The notes under the pieces: generated by a model
The model's database searches: none
What the model saw: only the letters and a program-made list of their open reading frames with translations
What the model was told of the DNA's origin: nothing
Program-made: the position numbers and the translations under genes
Part shown: piece by piece, positions 15,536 to 22,558 of the stretch
Layout: every line of letters begins with the position of its first letter
Position numbering within the stretch: position 1 is the stretch's first letter
IMG/VR virus record: IMGVR_UViG_3300010149_005498
Location: 1 to 35,177 of that record
DNA length: 35,177 nucleotides
Source: a virus
Direction: 5' to 3' (one strand)

Positions 15536-15957
15536 TTATTTCAATAGTAATAATATATTTAAGTACCTTAGTTGGAGGAGTTATTTTATATAAAAAATAC
15601 AAGTTTTTAAAAGATAATTTAAATAAAGAACATTTAGTTTCTACAAGAGATGATTTAAATAAAGTTCATAAACAGTATAATTATATTCTGGAAACTTTAA
15701 AAGAATATAAAAAAGTATATAGCGAAACTAGGAGATACGTAGTAAATGCAACTATAGAGTTAGAACAAAGGCCAGAAGAAGTTAGAAAGGAACTTCTAGG
15801 TAAACTAAAAGATAAAGATAGGGAGATAAAAATTATTACTAGTCGAGTAAGCCACTTGAAAGAATCAGTAGAGAGAGAGAATAGATTTCTAATTCAAAGC
15901 GTACGTAAATTAGAAGATACGACAGTTAGGAAAAGTAATTCTAATATTAGATATTAA
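15532..15957 (+). CDS. Single-span coiled-coil membrane protein, spanin-like
   Basis: A 141-residue protein with one N-terminal membrane helix (about residues 2-20) followed by a long Lys/Glu-rich coiled coil. I place the start at 15532 because it forms an ATGA overlap with the preceding stop and is preceded by GTT; an in-frame ATG at 15463 lies deep inside the previous gene. Layout matches inner-membrane spanins (Rz-like), which finish lysis in Gram-negative hosts. There is no outer-membrane partner with an obvious lipobox nearby, so the call is tentative. Confidence 0.5.
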   Translation: MIISIVIIYLSTLVGGVILYKKYKFLKDNLNKEHLVSTRDDLNKVHKQYNYILETLKEYKKVYSETRRYVVNATIELEQRPEEVRKELLGKLKDKDREIKIITSRVSHLKESVERENRFLIQSVRKLEDTTVRKSNSNIRY

Positions 15958-15961
15958 ATTT

Positions 15962-15972
15962 ACTATTTATAA
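15962..15972 (+). promoter_or_regulatory. ACTATTTATAA element
   Basis: A variant of the TATATTTA core, 16 bases before the ATG of the vWA gene. The same string recurs before other units (28351, 33315, 33897). Confidence 0.35.
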
Positions 15973-15988
15973 CTAAAGGTAAAGTATT

Positions 15989-16906
15989 ATGATAATAAAG
16001 TCATTAGATGAATTAACTTGGAAGCAATTTTCTGAATTAGAGGAATATAAAGATAAACCTCTAAATGAAGTTAAGTTAGCATATAATAACTACTTAGTAA
16101 ACCTGCAATCTTATAGGAATTTATATTTAAATTTTCAAAATAAAGGTAGAGCTTTAAACAACATCAAATTACCTTGCTCTAAAGGTATAGATGTAGCGGT
16201 TGTATTAGACATTACAACAAATGCTCCTTCTATGGTTAGTAGAATTGAGGATATGAAAACCGACCTAACCGCTTTTGTATCCATAGTGGATAGTAGATCA
16301 GGAGGAAATTACAGGATGGGTTTAGTTTTATTTGATGAGATAAATTCAAGTGCAACTGCAAACTATGCTACTGTAGGTACATATACATCACTCCCTGCAT
16401 CTCAAAGAGAGATAAATACGAATACAGAGAATAAGGTATCTCAGCTATACACTTCTTTAGTACCTTTTAGTTCTAATAATGGATCTACTTTTATTACACA
16501 ATTCAATAAACTTAACACATTAGATTTTCCATTAGGTTCAGGAGAAGATATAAACGAACCAGGAGATATAGCAGTAAAGAAAGTAGTAGAAGAAGACTTT
16601 GTTGGAGCTTTTAGAGACGGGGTAGTAAAGTATATAATTTTAATTACCAACACTAAACCTTCAGGAGATGATGATGATGGACCAGTTCCTAATGCAGAAG
16701 ATGTGGATATACTAGCAACATCTAATACAGCAGCTGCAAAAGATATTCAAATATCCCTTATATCTACTACAGTAGCAGCAAGTAATCCAGCATATGGACA
16801 ATTTCCTTCTGTAACTAACGGACTATATTTCACAGATCCGTCACAAAATTCTTTCTTCTCATTAGACCAAACTATTGAAGATTTATGTACAACACAAAAT
16901 CCTTAG
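15989..16906 (+). CDS. von Willebrand factor A-domain protein
   Basis: A 305-residue protein. After an N-terminal helical part (about 1-60), a vWA-like domain begins at DVAVVLDITTNAPSMVSRIEDMK, where DITTN replaces the usual DxSxS metal motif. FRMGLV-type strands, GSTFITQF and YIILITNTKPSGD follow the vWA order. There is a tandem Asp run at GDDDDG. vWA domains mediate protein binding; in phages they appear in structural or secreted proteins. No signal peptide is present. The degenerate metal site suggests metal-independent binding. Confidence 0.65.
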   Translation: MIIKSLDELTWKQFSELEEYKDKPLNEVKLAYNNYLVNLQSYRNLYLNFQNKGRALNNIKLPCSKGIDVAVVLDITTNAPSMVSRIEDMKTDLTAFVSIVDSRSGGNYRMGLVLFDEINSSATANYATVGTYTSLPASQREINTNTENKVSQLYTSLVPFSSNNGSTFITQFNKLNTLDFPLGSGEDINEPGDIAVKKVVEEDFVGAFRDGVVKYIILITNTKPSGDDDDGPVPNAEDVDILATSNTAAAKDIQISLISTTVAASNPAYGQFPSVTNGLYFTDPSQNSFFSLDQTIEDLCTTQNP

Positions 16907-16921
16907 CAAATAGTTGCCTCT
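16906..16921 (+). terminator. Weak terminator-like hairpin
   Basis: GCAA (16906-16909) and TTGC (16914-16917) form a 4-bp stem with loop ATAG, followed by CTCTT. It lies at the end of the vWA gene; too weak to be sure. Confidence 0.25.
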
Positions 16922-16930
16922 TAAAAATAA

Positions 16931-16944
16931 AATTACTATATTTA
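16931..16944 (+). promoter_or_regulatory. Putative promoter for the queD/queE unit
   Basis: AATTACTATATTTA, nearly identical to the AATTACTTATATTA upstream of folE. The expected transcript start falls about 7 bases downstream, close to the riboswitch-like stem at 16958. Confidence 0.5.
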
Positions 16945-16957
16945 TTTTAATATTAAC

Positions 16958-16987
16958 AGTGTCGTAGCACCACTATAAAAACACAAG
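16958..16987 (+). promoter_or_regulatory. preQ1-I-like riboswitch upstream of the queD/queE unit (copy 1)
   Basis: AGTG (16958-16961) pairs with CACT (16971-16974). The loop is TCGTAGCAC, and the tail ATAAAAACAC has G67-C82 and GT/AC contacts available for the second helix. This follows the type I preQ1 aptamer layout: stem, UCG(C/U)AG loop, a C just before the 3' strand for ligand pairing, then an A-rich third loop. A matching element with a compensatory change lies upstream of folE. No terminator hairpin follows. The 3' part ends two bases before the ATG, so control of initiation is likelier than of termination. Confidence 0.6.
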
Positions 16988-16988
16988 T

Positions 16989-17231
16989 ATGCAAGAAGAA
17001 ATACACAAAGAGTTATGGGATAGAGATGAAAGAGAAATTCATCAAATCCAAGAAGGGATCTCAATAAACGGACAAAAAGTCCCAGATCCAAAATTACATC
17101 AAAGAATTTCATTTATTAAATCAGCAATTCGTTTAGGGGCCTGCGCCTTTGGATTTTTCGGTATGTTTGAAATAGGATTTATTGGACTATTTTTAGCTGA
17201 AATAGTTGGAATTGGTGAAGAATTAGTTTAA
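16989..17231 (+). CDS. Small membrane-associated protein under riboswitch-like leader
   Basis: An 80-residue protein. The first half is charged (IHKELWDRDEREIHQIQEG and a PDPKLHQRISFIK segment). The second half is hydrophobic and Gly/Phe-rich (residues 46-78), enough for one long or two short membrane passes, and ends GEELV. I recognise no characterised family. As the first gene after a preQ1-like leader and directly before queD, it may serve 7-deazaguanine metabolism, for example uptake, but this is only context. Confidence 0.55.
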   Translation: MQEEIHKELWDRDEREIHQIQEGISINGQKVPDPKLHQRISFIKSAIRLGACAFGFFGMFEIGFIGLFLAEIVGIGEELV

Positions 17232-17240
17232 ATTATAGAT

Positions 17241-17705
17241 ATGGGTAAATTTACATCAACAAAAGTATTTGACGGATTCTCTACAGTTTTTCGTCAATGG
17301 AAGGCAGAAGATACACACTGCCGATTCTTACATGGATACGGAACTTCAGTTAAAGTATGGTTTGAAGGAGAATTAGATGAGCGCAATTGGGTTTGGGATT
17401 TCGGAGGAATGAAAAGAGCAAAAGGAACTATCGACGGATTTAATCCTAAGGAATGGTTTGATTGGTTACTTGACCACACTTTTTTAGTAGCAGAGGATGA
17501 TCCTTTTAAAGATTCTTTTCTAAAAATGCATGAAGCAGGAGTAGCTCAAGTAAGAGTAGTTCCTGCAACAGGAGCAGAAAAGTTTGCAGAATTTATATTT
17601 CTAAAATTAAATCATTTCATTGATAAAGAAACTGAGGGTAGAGTAAAAGTAATTAAAGTAGAGTTTAGAGAACATCAAAAAAATAGTGCAATTTATGAAG
17701 CTTAA
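17241..17705 (+). CDS. queD: QueD-like 6-carboxytetrahydropterin synthase, atypical zinc site
   Basis: A 154-residue member of the QueD/6-pyruvoyltetrahydropterin synthase fold, forming 6-carboxytetrahydropterin from dihydroneopterin triphosphate. HCRFLHGYGTSVKVWFEGE corresponds to the CxxLHGHxxxV region, WVWDFGGMKRAKG to the DFG segment, and LLDHTFLVAEDDP to the conserved DH. Two of three canonical zinc His appear changed: HGH is HGY, and the upstream FSxxH is FSTVF. Similar sequences occur in other T4-like phages, so this may be a functional phage branch. It overlaps queE by about 10-20 bases, supporting the pathway assignment. Confidence 0.8.
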   Translation: MGKFTSTKVFDGFSTVFRQWKAEDTHCRFLHGYGTSVKVWFEGELDERNWVWDFGGMKRAKGTIDGFNPKEWFDWLLDHTFLVAEDDPFKDSFLKMHEAGVAQVRVVPATGAEKFAEFIFLKLNHFIDKETEGRVKVIKVEFREHQKNSAIYEA

Positions 17706-18552
17706 AAGAATTGAAGATTACAAGAAAGTACTTCCAATAGTAGAAGTATATACGGCAGTACAGTCAGAAGGCTCCAGACAAGGGTACCCTACTATTGTTG
17801 TAAGAACATCAGGTTGTACTCATAGATGTTATTTTGGAGAAGGAGGATGGTGTGATAGCTGGTATACCAGTATACATCCAGAAAAAGGAACGTTTTGCTT
17901 CCAGGATATTATGGATATGTACGAAGCAAATCCGCATATAAAAGAAATGATGCTTACTGGAGGTTCACCTACTATGCACCCAGCCTTAGTTAACGAATTA
18001 ACACACTTTGCAAATGAAAAAAACATCTTTATTACTATTGAGACTGAGGGATCTCATTTTCTTAGGACCGATTATCCTATTAACTTACTTAGTATTAGCC
18101 CTAAGTATAGTAATAGTATCCCCGTTGTTGGTGTTGAAACACCTCAGGGAGCTATAACAGACGAAAGAATGATAAAACGCCATAATAAATTTAGGCTTAA
18201 TATTGACGCTATATCAGATTCTATCATATACCATAAAGATTTTCATTTAAAACCAGTATTAGATAAAGAGTTGTCTATGATAAGTGAGGTAGAAGAATTT
18301 GTAGATAGACTATGCCAACTTTTACATGAAAAAGGATTTGGAGATGCTGACTACGGTACAGATGTTAAACCAATGGATATATCAGATATTAAAAAATGGA
18401 TTCAAGGTAAGATATGGGCAATGCCTGCTGGGGATACTAGAGAAAGTTTAAAAGAATCATACCCAGTAGTTATGGATTTTGTTAGAGATAAAGGCTGGAG
18501 ATTTACTGGACGTGCTCATATTATGGCTTTTGATACTGAACGTTGTGTCTAA
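17686..18552 (+). CDS. queE: QueE-like 7-carboxy-7-deazaguanine synthase (radical SAM)
   Basis: A 288-residue radical SAM enzyme converting carboxytetrahydropterin to CDG. EVYTAVQSEGSRQGYPTIVVRTSGCTHRC is the characteristic start. The cluster Cys are in CTHRCYFGEGGWCD (C-x3-C-x7-C), a spacing unlike the usual QueE CX14CX2C. MLTGGSPTMHP is the SAM-binding GGE-like motif. LLSISPKYSNS matches the QueE substrate region. Two starts are possible (17686, 17695), both overlapping queD. Together with QueD, FolE, QueC and QueF it completes the route to preQ1. Confidence 0.88.
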   Translation: MQFMKLKRIEDYKKVLPIVEVYTAVQSEGSRQGYPTIVVRTSGCTHRCYFGEGGWCDSWYTSIHPEKGTFCFQDIMDMYEANPHIKEMMLTGGSPTMHPALVNELTHFANEKNIFITIETEGSHFLRTDYPINLLSISPKYSNSIPVVGVETPQGAITDERMIKRHNKFRLNIDAISDSIIYHKDFHLKPVLDKELSMISEVEEFVDRLCQLLHEKGFGDADYGTDVKPMDISDIKKWIQGKIWAMPAGDTRESLKESYPVVMDFVRDKGWRFTGRAHIMAFDTERCV

Positions 18553-18685
18553 AGAAGAAGCATTAACAGTATTAGAGACCATAATGGAAAACATTAACAT
18601 ATGTTGTGCAGTAACTATGGAACCAGACGACGTTTTAGTATTATGTGATAAATTAAAAGAATATATAGAAAATGATAAAATTTAA
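18545..18685 (+). CDS. Small acidic protein (46 aa), unknown; GTG start
   Basis: An open frame reaching back into queE. The most economical start is GTG at 18545, overlapping the queE stop. The product is a short acidic helical protein (KEEALTVLETIMENIN, then PDDVLVLCDKLKEYIEND). It ends 14 bases inside the next gene. No family is recognised; it may be a small regulatory or subunit protein. Confidence 0.4.
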   Translation: MSKEEALTVLETIMENINICCAVTMEPDDVLVLCDKLKEYIENDKI

Positions 18686-18971
18686 AGAATTAATAGAAAC
18701 ATCAGGTCCAGAAAAAATGGATAGGATAGTAACTATCGAAGGACATCCAGTATGGGACTATAAAATAGGAGGAGATAAGACTGTGTTTTTAATCTCCGAA
18801 GATCCTTGGGAAGGTGTTGACGAAGAGTACGTAACATTAAAAGAGATAAGAAAGTATATTGTTGATAACTTTATTCCTTTTGATATTGTGGAATTTAGAA
18901 CAGAAGCAGATAGAGAATTATTAAAATCATATAAATGGGAAGAAAATCAATTAAATTTATCTCACTATTAA
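18672..18971 (+). CDS. Hypothetical protein (99 aa)
   Basis: A soluble protein with a compact beta-rich middle (RIVTIEGHPVWDYKIGGDKTVFLI) and a C-terminal helical part. Overlaps with both neighbours (14 and 37 bases) show it is part of the queD-queE transcription unit. No family is recognised. Confidence 0.5.
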   Translation: MIKFKELIETSGPEKMDRIVTIEGHPVWDYKIGGDKTVFLISEDPWEGVDEEYVTLKEIRKYIVDNFIPFDIVEFRTEADRELLKSYKWEENQLNLSHY

Positions 18972-19516
18972 TATTAATTCCTTTTATAGGATTTAGTCAA
19001 GTAGTAGAAATAGAAACAAAAATTTACAAAGTTGTTTACGATCAAGATTTAGAACAACCCTTAAAAGTAACATACACAGTTGAATGCCCCAGAGGAGAAG
19101 CGGACAGAGCAGGAATGGATTTCAGAACTGTTCCAAACATCCATACATCGGATAATCAAGATTACTCAAATAACGTATGGGATAAAGGACATTTAGCACC
19201 AGCAGCAGCTTTTAGTTGTACTAAAGAAATGCTAAAAGAGACTTTCCTTTTCTTTAATTGTGCACTTCAGCATGAAAGCCTAAATAGAGGTGTATGGAAT
19301 AGGTTAGAACAATTTGAAAGAAATCTTGCTAATTTCTATAACGTTGATGTAGAGATAAAAGTAGTCTTTGACGCAAAAGTAAAAAGAGTTCCTTCAGGAG
19401 CAGCAATACCTAAAGAGTTTATAAAAATTATTAAATTTAATGATAAGGAATTGACTTTTATTTTTCCTAATAAAAATACTTCAGGAACAGATTGGATGGA
19501 TTATTTAAAAAAGTAA
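18935..19516 (+). CDS. Secreted DNA/RNA non-specific endonuclease (NUC1-like)
   Basis: A 193-residue nuclease of the beta-beta-alpha-metal superfamily with an N-terminal signal peptide (residues 1-21, ending FIGFSQ). The active site is DKGHLAPAAAFS, with catalytic His86. LNRGVWNRLE provides Asn117 as metal ligand and Glu125. In most family members the motif is DRGH. The signal sequence would place it in the periplasm or outside the cell, where it could degrade host or competing DNA, or recycle nucleotides after lysis. It overlaps the previous gene by 37 bases, so an internal start cannot be excluded, but it would lose the signal peptide. Confidence 0.8.
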   Translation: MGRKSIKFISLLILIPFIGFSQVVEIETKIYKVVYDQDLEQPLKVTYTVECPRGEADRAGMDFRTVPNIHTSDNQDYSNNVWDKGHLAPAAAFSCTKEMLKETFLFFNCALQHESLNRGVWNRLEQFERNLANFYNVDVEIKVVFDAKVKRVPSGAAIPKEFIKIIKFNDKELTFIFPNKNTSGTDWMDYLKK

Positions 19517-19519
19517 GTT

Positions 19520-19690
19520 ATGACAAACAAGGAATTCATAGATTGGATTAAAGGGTATGTAGACGGAGTACACCCTTATTCTGCCTCCCCAAAACAATGG
19601 CAGCATTTAAAAGAGAAAGTAAAGAGTATTAATAAAGGTTCTGAGAGGTATGAAGTTGACAGTACCTACTGGACTACAAACATATCGTAA
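19520..19690 (+). CDS. Small protein (56 aa), unknown
   Basis: A short ORF beginning after an AAGTT leader, between the nuclease and the phosphoribosyltransferase with two bases before the next start. The sequence (NKEFIDWIKGYVDGV, then PKQWQHLKEKV) has two amphipathic helices and resembles small T4-like phage proteins, though I cannot name one. Confidence 0.5.
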   Translation: MTNKEFIDWIKGYVDGVHPYSASPKQWQHLKEKVKSINKGSERYEVDSTYWTTNIS

Positions 19691-19692
19691 GA

Positions 19693-20109
19693 ATGGCAAA
19701 AAAAGTAAGATACGATTGGGATTGGATCGACAAGCAGATTGACTCAATTGGAGAAAAATTAGAATCAATAGATAAACCTCAATTTATTACAGGAGTACCT
19801 AGAGGAGGGTTAATACCGGCAGTACTTATGTCTCACAAATTTGAGATTCCTTTCATAGGATTAGAAGCAGCAAAAACATTACCAGGAGATTTGAAAAAAA
19901 AGGTACTTGTTGTAGACGATATAGCAGATTCTGGGAATACTTTAGCACAAATTCAGAGACATAATTTTCTAACTGCTACTTTAGCTAGAAGATATTCATC
20001 TTCATTTAATCCACTTTTTGTAGGAATAGATATTAAAGATGACCATTGGCTGGTATTTCCTTGGGAAAGATTATCAGCAAATTCAATACAGGATTATTTG
20101 GATAATTAA
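19693..20109 (+). CDS. Phosphoribosyltransferase (purine type)
   Basis: A 138-residue type I phosphoribosyltransferase, transferring ribose-5-phosphate from PRPP to a base. The PRPP loop is KVLVVDDIADSGNTL near residues 70-84, and FITGVPRGGLIPAVLMSH is the strand-loop holding pyrophosphate. The C-terminal IKDDHWLVFPWE resembles xanthine/guanine (Gpt-like) enzymes. In this neighbourhood it may salvage guanine or a 7-deazaguanine base into a nucleotide, but specificity is not visible. Confidence 0.8.
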   Translation: MAKKVRYDWDWIDKQIDSIGEKLESIDKPQFITGVPRGGLIPAVLMSHKFEIPFIGLEAAKTLPGDLKKKVLVVDDIADSGNTLAQIQRHNFLTATLARRYSSSFNPLFVGIDIKDDHWLVFPWERLSANSIQDYLDN

Positions 20110-20113
20110 AATA

Positions 20114-20127
20114 AATTACTTATATTA
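20114..20127 (+). promoter_or_regulatory. Putative promoter for the folE-dpdA unit
   Basis: AATTACTTATATTA; a start about 7 bases downstream (near 20134) would put the riboswitch-like stem at the very 5' end of the mRNA. Confidence 0.5.
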
Positions 20128-20135
20128 CATAAGTA

Positions 20136-20160
20136 TGTGTCGTAGAACCACAATAAAACA
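20136..20160 (+). promoter_or_regulatory. preQ1-I-like riboswitch upstream of folE (copy 2)
   Basis: TGTG (20136-20139) pairs with CACA (20149-20152). The loop is TCGTAGAAC and the tail ATAAAACA. It shares GTGTCGTAG-ACCAC-ATAAAA with copy 1, but the outermost pair is T-A instead of A-T, a compensatory change that supports an RNA stem. The 12 bases between the tail and the ATG at 20172 are A/T-rich and contain no terminator. Confidence 0.6.
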
Positions 20161-20171
20161 AAAATTAAATT

Positions 20172-20885
20172 ATGCCTAAAAAGTTTATAGAAGGAACAGA
20201 ATTAGTAAAAGCCGGATTCGCTAACGGTATTTCAACTCAATTAGCAGAGAAACAAAAAGTAGAAGGACCAGAAGCTAGACTTACTGATCATGAAAAGCAA
20301 GTTATTATAGAAAGAGCAGCTCAAGCTTATGCTGACTTTTTAACTGCTTTAGGATGCGATTACAAAGAAGATCCTAACTCAGCAGATACTCCTTTTAGAG
20401 TAGCTAAAGCTTACGTTAATGATTTATGGGCCGGAAGATATAGTCCTCTAGATAAAATTACAGCATTTCCTTCAGACGGGTATGACGGTATAGTACAAGA
20501 GAGTAACATACCTGTAACGTCTATGTGTTCTCACCATCATCAAGCTATTAGAGGTACAGTAAGTATTGCTTATATAGCTTCAGAAGACGGTAAGGTAGTA
20601 GGGCTATCTAAACTAAATAGAATAGTAGAACAATTCGGTAGAAGAGGAGCTATTCAAGAGCAGTTAACTGTAGCTATTCATAATGCAGTAGATAAGATAT
20701 GTGAAGGTAATTTAGGAGTAGCGGTACAGGTTAATGCAACTCATGCATGTGTATCCTGTAGAGGAGTTAAGCATGGAGGAGCTTCTATGCAGACAGCTAA
20801 ACTTACTGGAGCCTTTTTAGACGAACCATCAGCTAAAGCTGAGTTTTATAAAAATATAGAATTAGCAGAAAAATGCAGTCATTAG
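20172..20885 (+). CDS. folE: GTP cyclohydrolase I
   Basis: A 237-residue FolE converting GTP to dihydroneopterin triphosphate, the first step towards folate and 7-deazaguanines. Zinc ligands are visible: SMCSHHHQ (Cys119, with His at 121-122) and HACVSCRGVKHGG (Cys193/Cys196 region). VVGLSKLNRIVEQFGRR is the family signature. A folE copy in a phage genome carrying queD, queE and queC indicates dedicated 7-deazaguanine supply. It heads a unit with dpdA and the formyltransferase. Confidence 0.95.
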   Translation: MPKKFIEGTELVKAGFANGISTQLAEKQKVEGPEARLTDHEKQVIIERAAQAYADFLTALGCDYKEDPNSADTPFRVAKAYVNDLWAGRYSPLDKITAFPSDGYDGIVQESNIPVTSMCSHHHQAIRGTVSIAYIASEDGKVVGLSKLNRIVEQFGRRGAIQEQLTVAIHNAVDKICEGNLGVAVQVNATHACVSCRGVKHGGASMQTAKLTGAFLDEPSAKAEFYKNIELAEKCSH

Positions 20886-21577
20886 AAGAAAATAATAACG
20901 ATTTTGAAAATGATCCTGATTGGTTAGAGTTTTTAGAACATGCTGATAAACCAGGGCCTTGGTCTGAAGAAGATGATAAGATTCATACTATAGGAGGGCT
21001 ATCAAACGATAAAGAAGGATCGTTTATGAAGTTTCAAAATAAGATTAAAAATAAAGAGAAGATGAGTAAACAATTATCACTATTTGAAGAGGAAGAGTTA
21101 CCTGTTTGGGTAAACGGAGTACCCTTTGTTGATGAAGTAGAGACATTTAATGCTACTTTCGGTAAACCTAACAATTATGAACCAACAATACCAGAGAAAA
21201 AAGAATGGCAATTTGTATACGACTTTATACTCGAAGAATTGGAGGAATATAGACAAGCTTGCGAAAACGGAGACATCGTGGAAGTTTTGGATGCTTTGTG
21301 TGATATTACTTATGTTTCCCTTGGGAACGGTGTTATGTTACACGGTCTTAAGAATCAGATATGGCCAGCATATCAAGAGGTACAAGCAAGCAATATGTCA
21401 AAGTCTTGCTCTACTGAAGAAGAAGCCATACAGACTGTCTCCATACGAGCTAAAGAGCAGGGTGAGCCGTGTCATTATGAAGAAGTTAATGATAGGTACA
21501 TCGTATATAGATCAAGAGATAGAAAAGTAATGAAGTCTATAAATTACTTTAGACCTAATTTAAAAAAATTCTTTTAA
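20873..21577 (+). CDS. MazG-like nucleotide pyrophosphohydrolase with clamp-binding-like motif
   Basis: A 234-residue protein overlapping the folE end. The helical all-alpha NTP pyrophosphatase motif is FILEELEEYRQACENGDIVEVLDALCDITYVSLG (EExxE ... ExxD), which hydrolyses NTPs or dNTPs. Residues 67-71, QLSLF, match the bacterial beta-clamp binding pentapeptide. An internal ATG at 21062 (residue 64) would start the protein as MSKQLSLFEEEE, so the acidic first 63 residues may be an extension or a misassigned start. A role could be removing unwanted dNTPs near the replication fork. Confidence 0.7.
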   Translation: MQSLEENNNDFENDPDWLEFLEHADKPGPWSEEDDKIHTIGGLSNDKEGSFMKFQNKIKNKEKMSKQLSLFEEEELPVWVNGVPFVDEVETFNATFGKPNNYEPTIPEKKEWQFVYDFILEELEEYRQACENGDIVEVLDALCDITYVSLGNGVMLHGLKNQIWPAYQEVQASNMSKSCSTEEEAIQTVSIRAKEQGEPCHYEEVNDRYIVYRSRDRKVMKSINYFRPNLKKFF

Positions 21578-21765
21578 TGGCAATAAAACTAGAAGAACAT
21601 AAGGTTTACGTAGATAGTCATAAAATGGAAATGGTGCCGTTAACTGTAGCAATAGAAGCAGTAAATCAAGCATTAAATCCAGATATAGAAAAGTACACAG
21701 AAGAGCTAGAAAATGCTATGGAAGAATTACGTAACTCCTTAAATAATATTAGTATAGATGATTAA
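21577..21765 (+). CDS. Small coiled-coil protein (62 aa), unknown
   Basis: A short protein starting at a TAATG overlap and ending inside the dpdA start. A short beta-like N-terminus (HKVYVDSHKMEMVPLTVAIEAV) is followed by an acidic coiled coil. Similar small phage proteins are common; no function is known. Confidence 0.5.
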   Translation: MAIKLEEHKVYVDSHKMEMVPLTVAIEAVNQALNPDIEKYTEELENAMEELRNSLNNISIDD

Positions 21766-22558
21766 AATAGCTCACGAAAGCCCAAAAAGTATTTTTAGCG
21801 ATGTACAAAAATATACAGACTACGATTATGCTCTAGTACATTTATTTGAGGAAGATAAAGAATACTTAAATCAATTTAAAGAAGCAGTATCAAAAGGAAG
21901 AGAAGTTATATTAGATAATTCTATCTTTGAATTAGAGGAAGCATTTGATGCAGATAAATTCGCTCACTGGATTAATGAATTAAGACCTACATGGTATATA
22001 GTCCCTGATGTACTAGAAGATGCTAAAAAAACTATGAGTCAAATGGCTAGCTGGAATATGCACTATTCGGATGTAGTTTTTGGCAAAAAAATAGGAGTAG
22101 TTCAAGGTAAGACCTATAAACAAATAGTTGCATGTTATGAATATATGGATAAAATAGCTGATGTAGATATGATAGCTATATCATTTGATTATTCGTACTA
22201 TACAAAGACGGTTCCTCATCCTAATAAATACGTTAGCTGGATGCTAGGACGTATAAAGCTACTTGGAGATTTAGTTAAAGACGGAATTATAAATGAAAAT
22301 AAACCTCATCATTTACTTGGATGCGGCTTACCACAAGAGTTTTCCTACTATTCTCAATACCCTTGGATATACTCTTTAGATACTAGTAATCCAGTTGTAC
22401 ATGGAATAAAAGGCATTAAATATAACTCAGACGGATTATGGTCTAAAGAAAGTCAAAAGTTGTTTGAACTGATTAATTACGAGGTAGGGGATACAAATTT
22501 AATTTTAGGAAACATTCATAAATTTAGATGGTTAGCAAATGGCAGTAGAGAGTTATAA
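21758..22558 (+). CDS. dpdA: DpdA, DNA 7-deazaguanine transglycosylase (TGT-like)
   Basis: A 266-residue TIM-barrel protein related to tRNA-guanine transglycosylase, which in phages swaps guanine in DNA for a 7-deazaguanine base. Visible features are REVILDNSIFELEEAFD, WYIVPDVLEDAKKT (probable catalytic Asp), IGVVQGKTYKQIV, MIAISFDYSYY, HHLLGCGLPQEF and SLDTSNPVVHGIKG. These match the phage DpdA group rather than the tRNA enzyme. It lacks the C-terminal zinc domain of TGT. It lies within the folE unit and is followed after a 64-residue gene by a formyltransferase, so the cassette both makes and inserts the base. The DpdA subfamily cannot be set by eye. Confidence 0.85.
   Translation: MIKIAHESPKSIFSDVQKYTDYDYALVHLFEEDKEYLNQFKEAVSKGREVILDNSIFELEEAFDADKFAHWINELRPTWYIVPDVLEDAKKTMSQMASWNMHYSDVVFGKKIGVVQGKTYKQIVACYEYMDKIADVDMIAISFDYSYYTKTVPHPNKYVSWMLGRIKLLGDLVKDGIINENKPHHLLGCGLPQEFSYYSQYPWIYSLDTSNPVVHGIKGIKYNSDGLWSKESQKLFELINYEVGDTNLILGNIHKFRWLANGSREL

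Noticed and set aside
21150-21530. 126-codon open frame on the + strand
   Set aside because: Out-of-frame reading of the MazG-like gene, without its own leader or recognisable domain.
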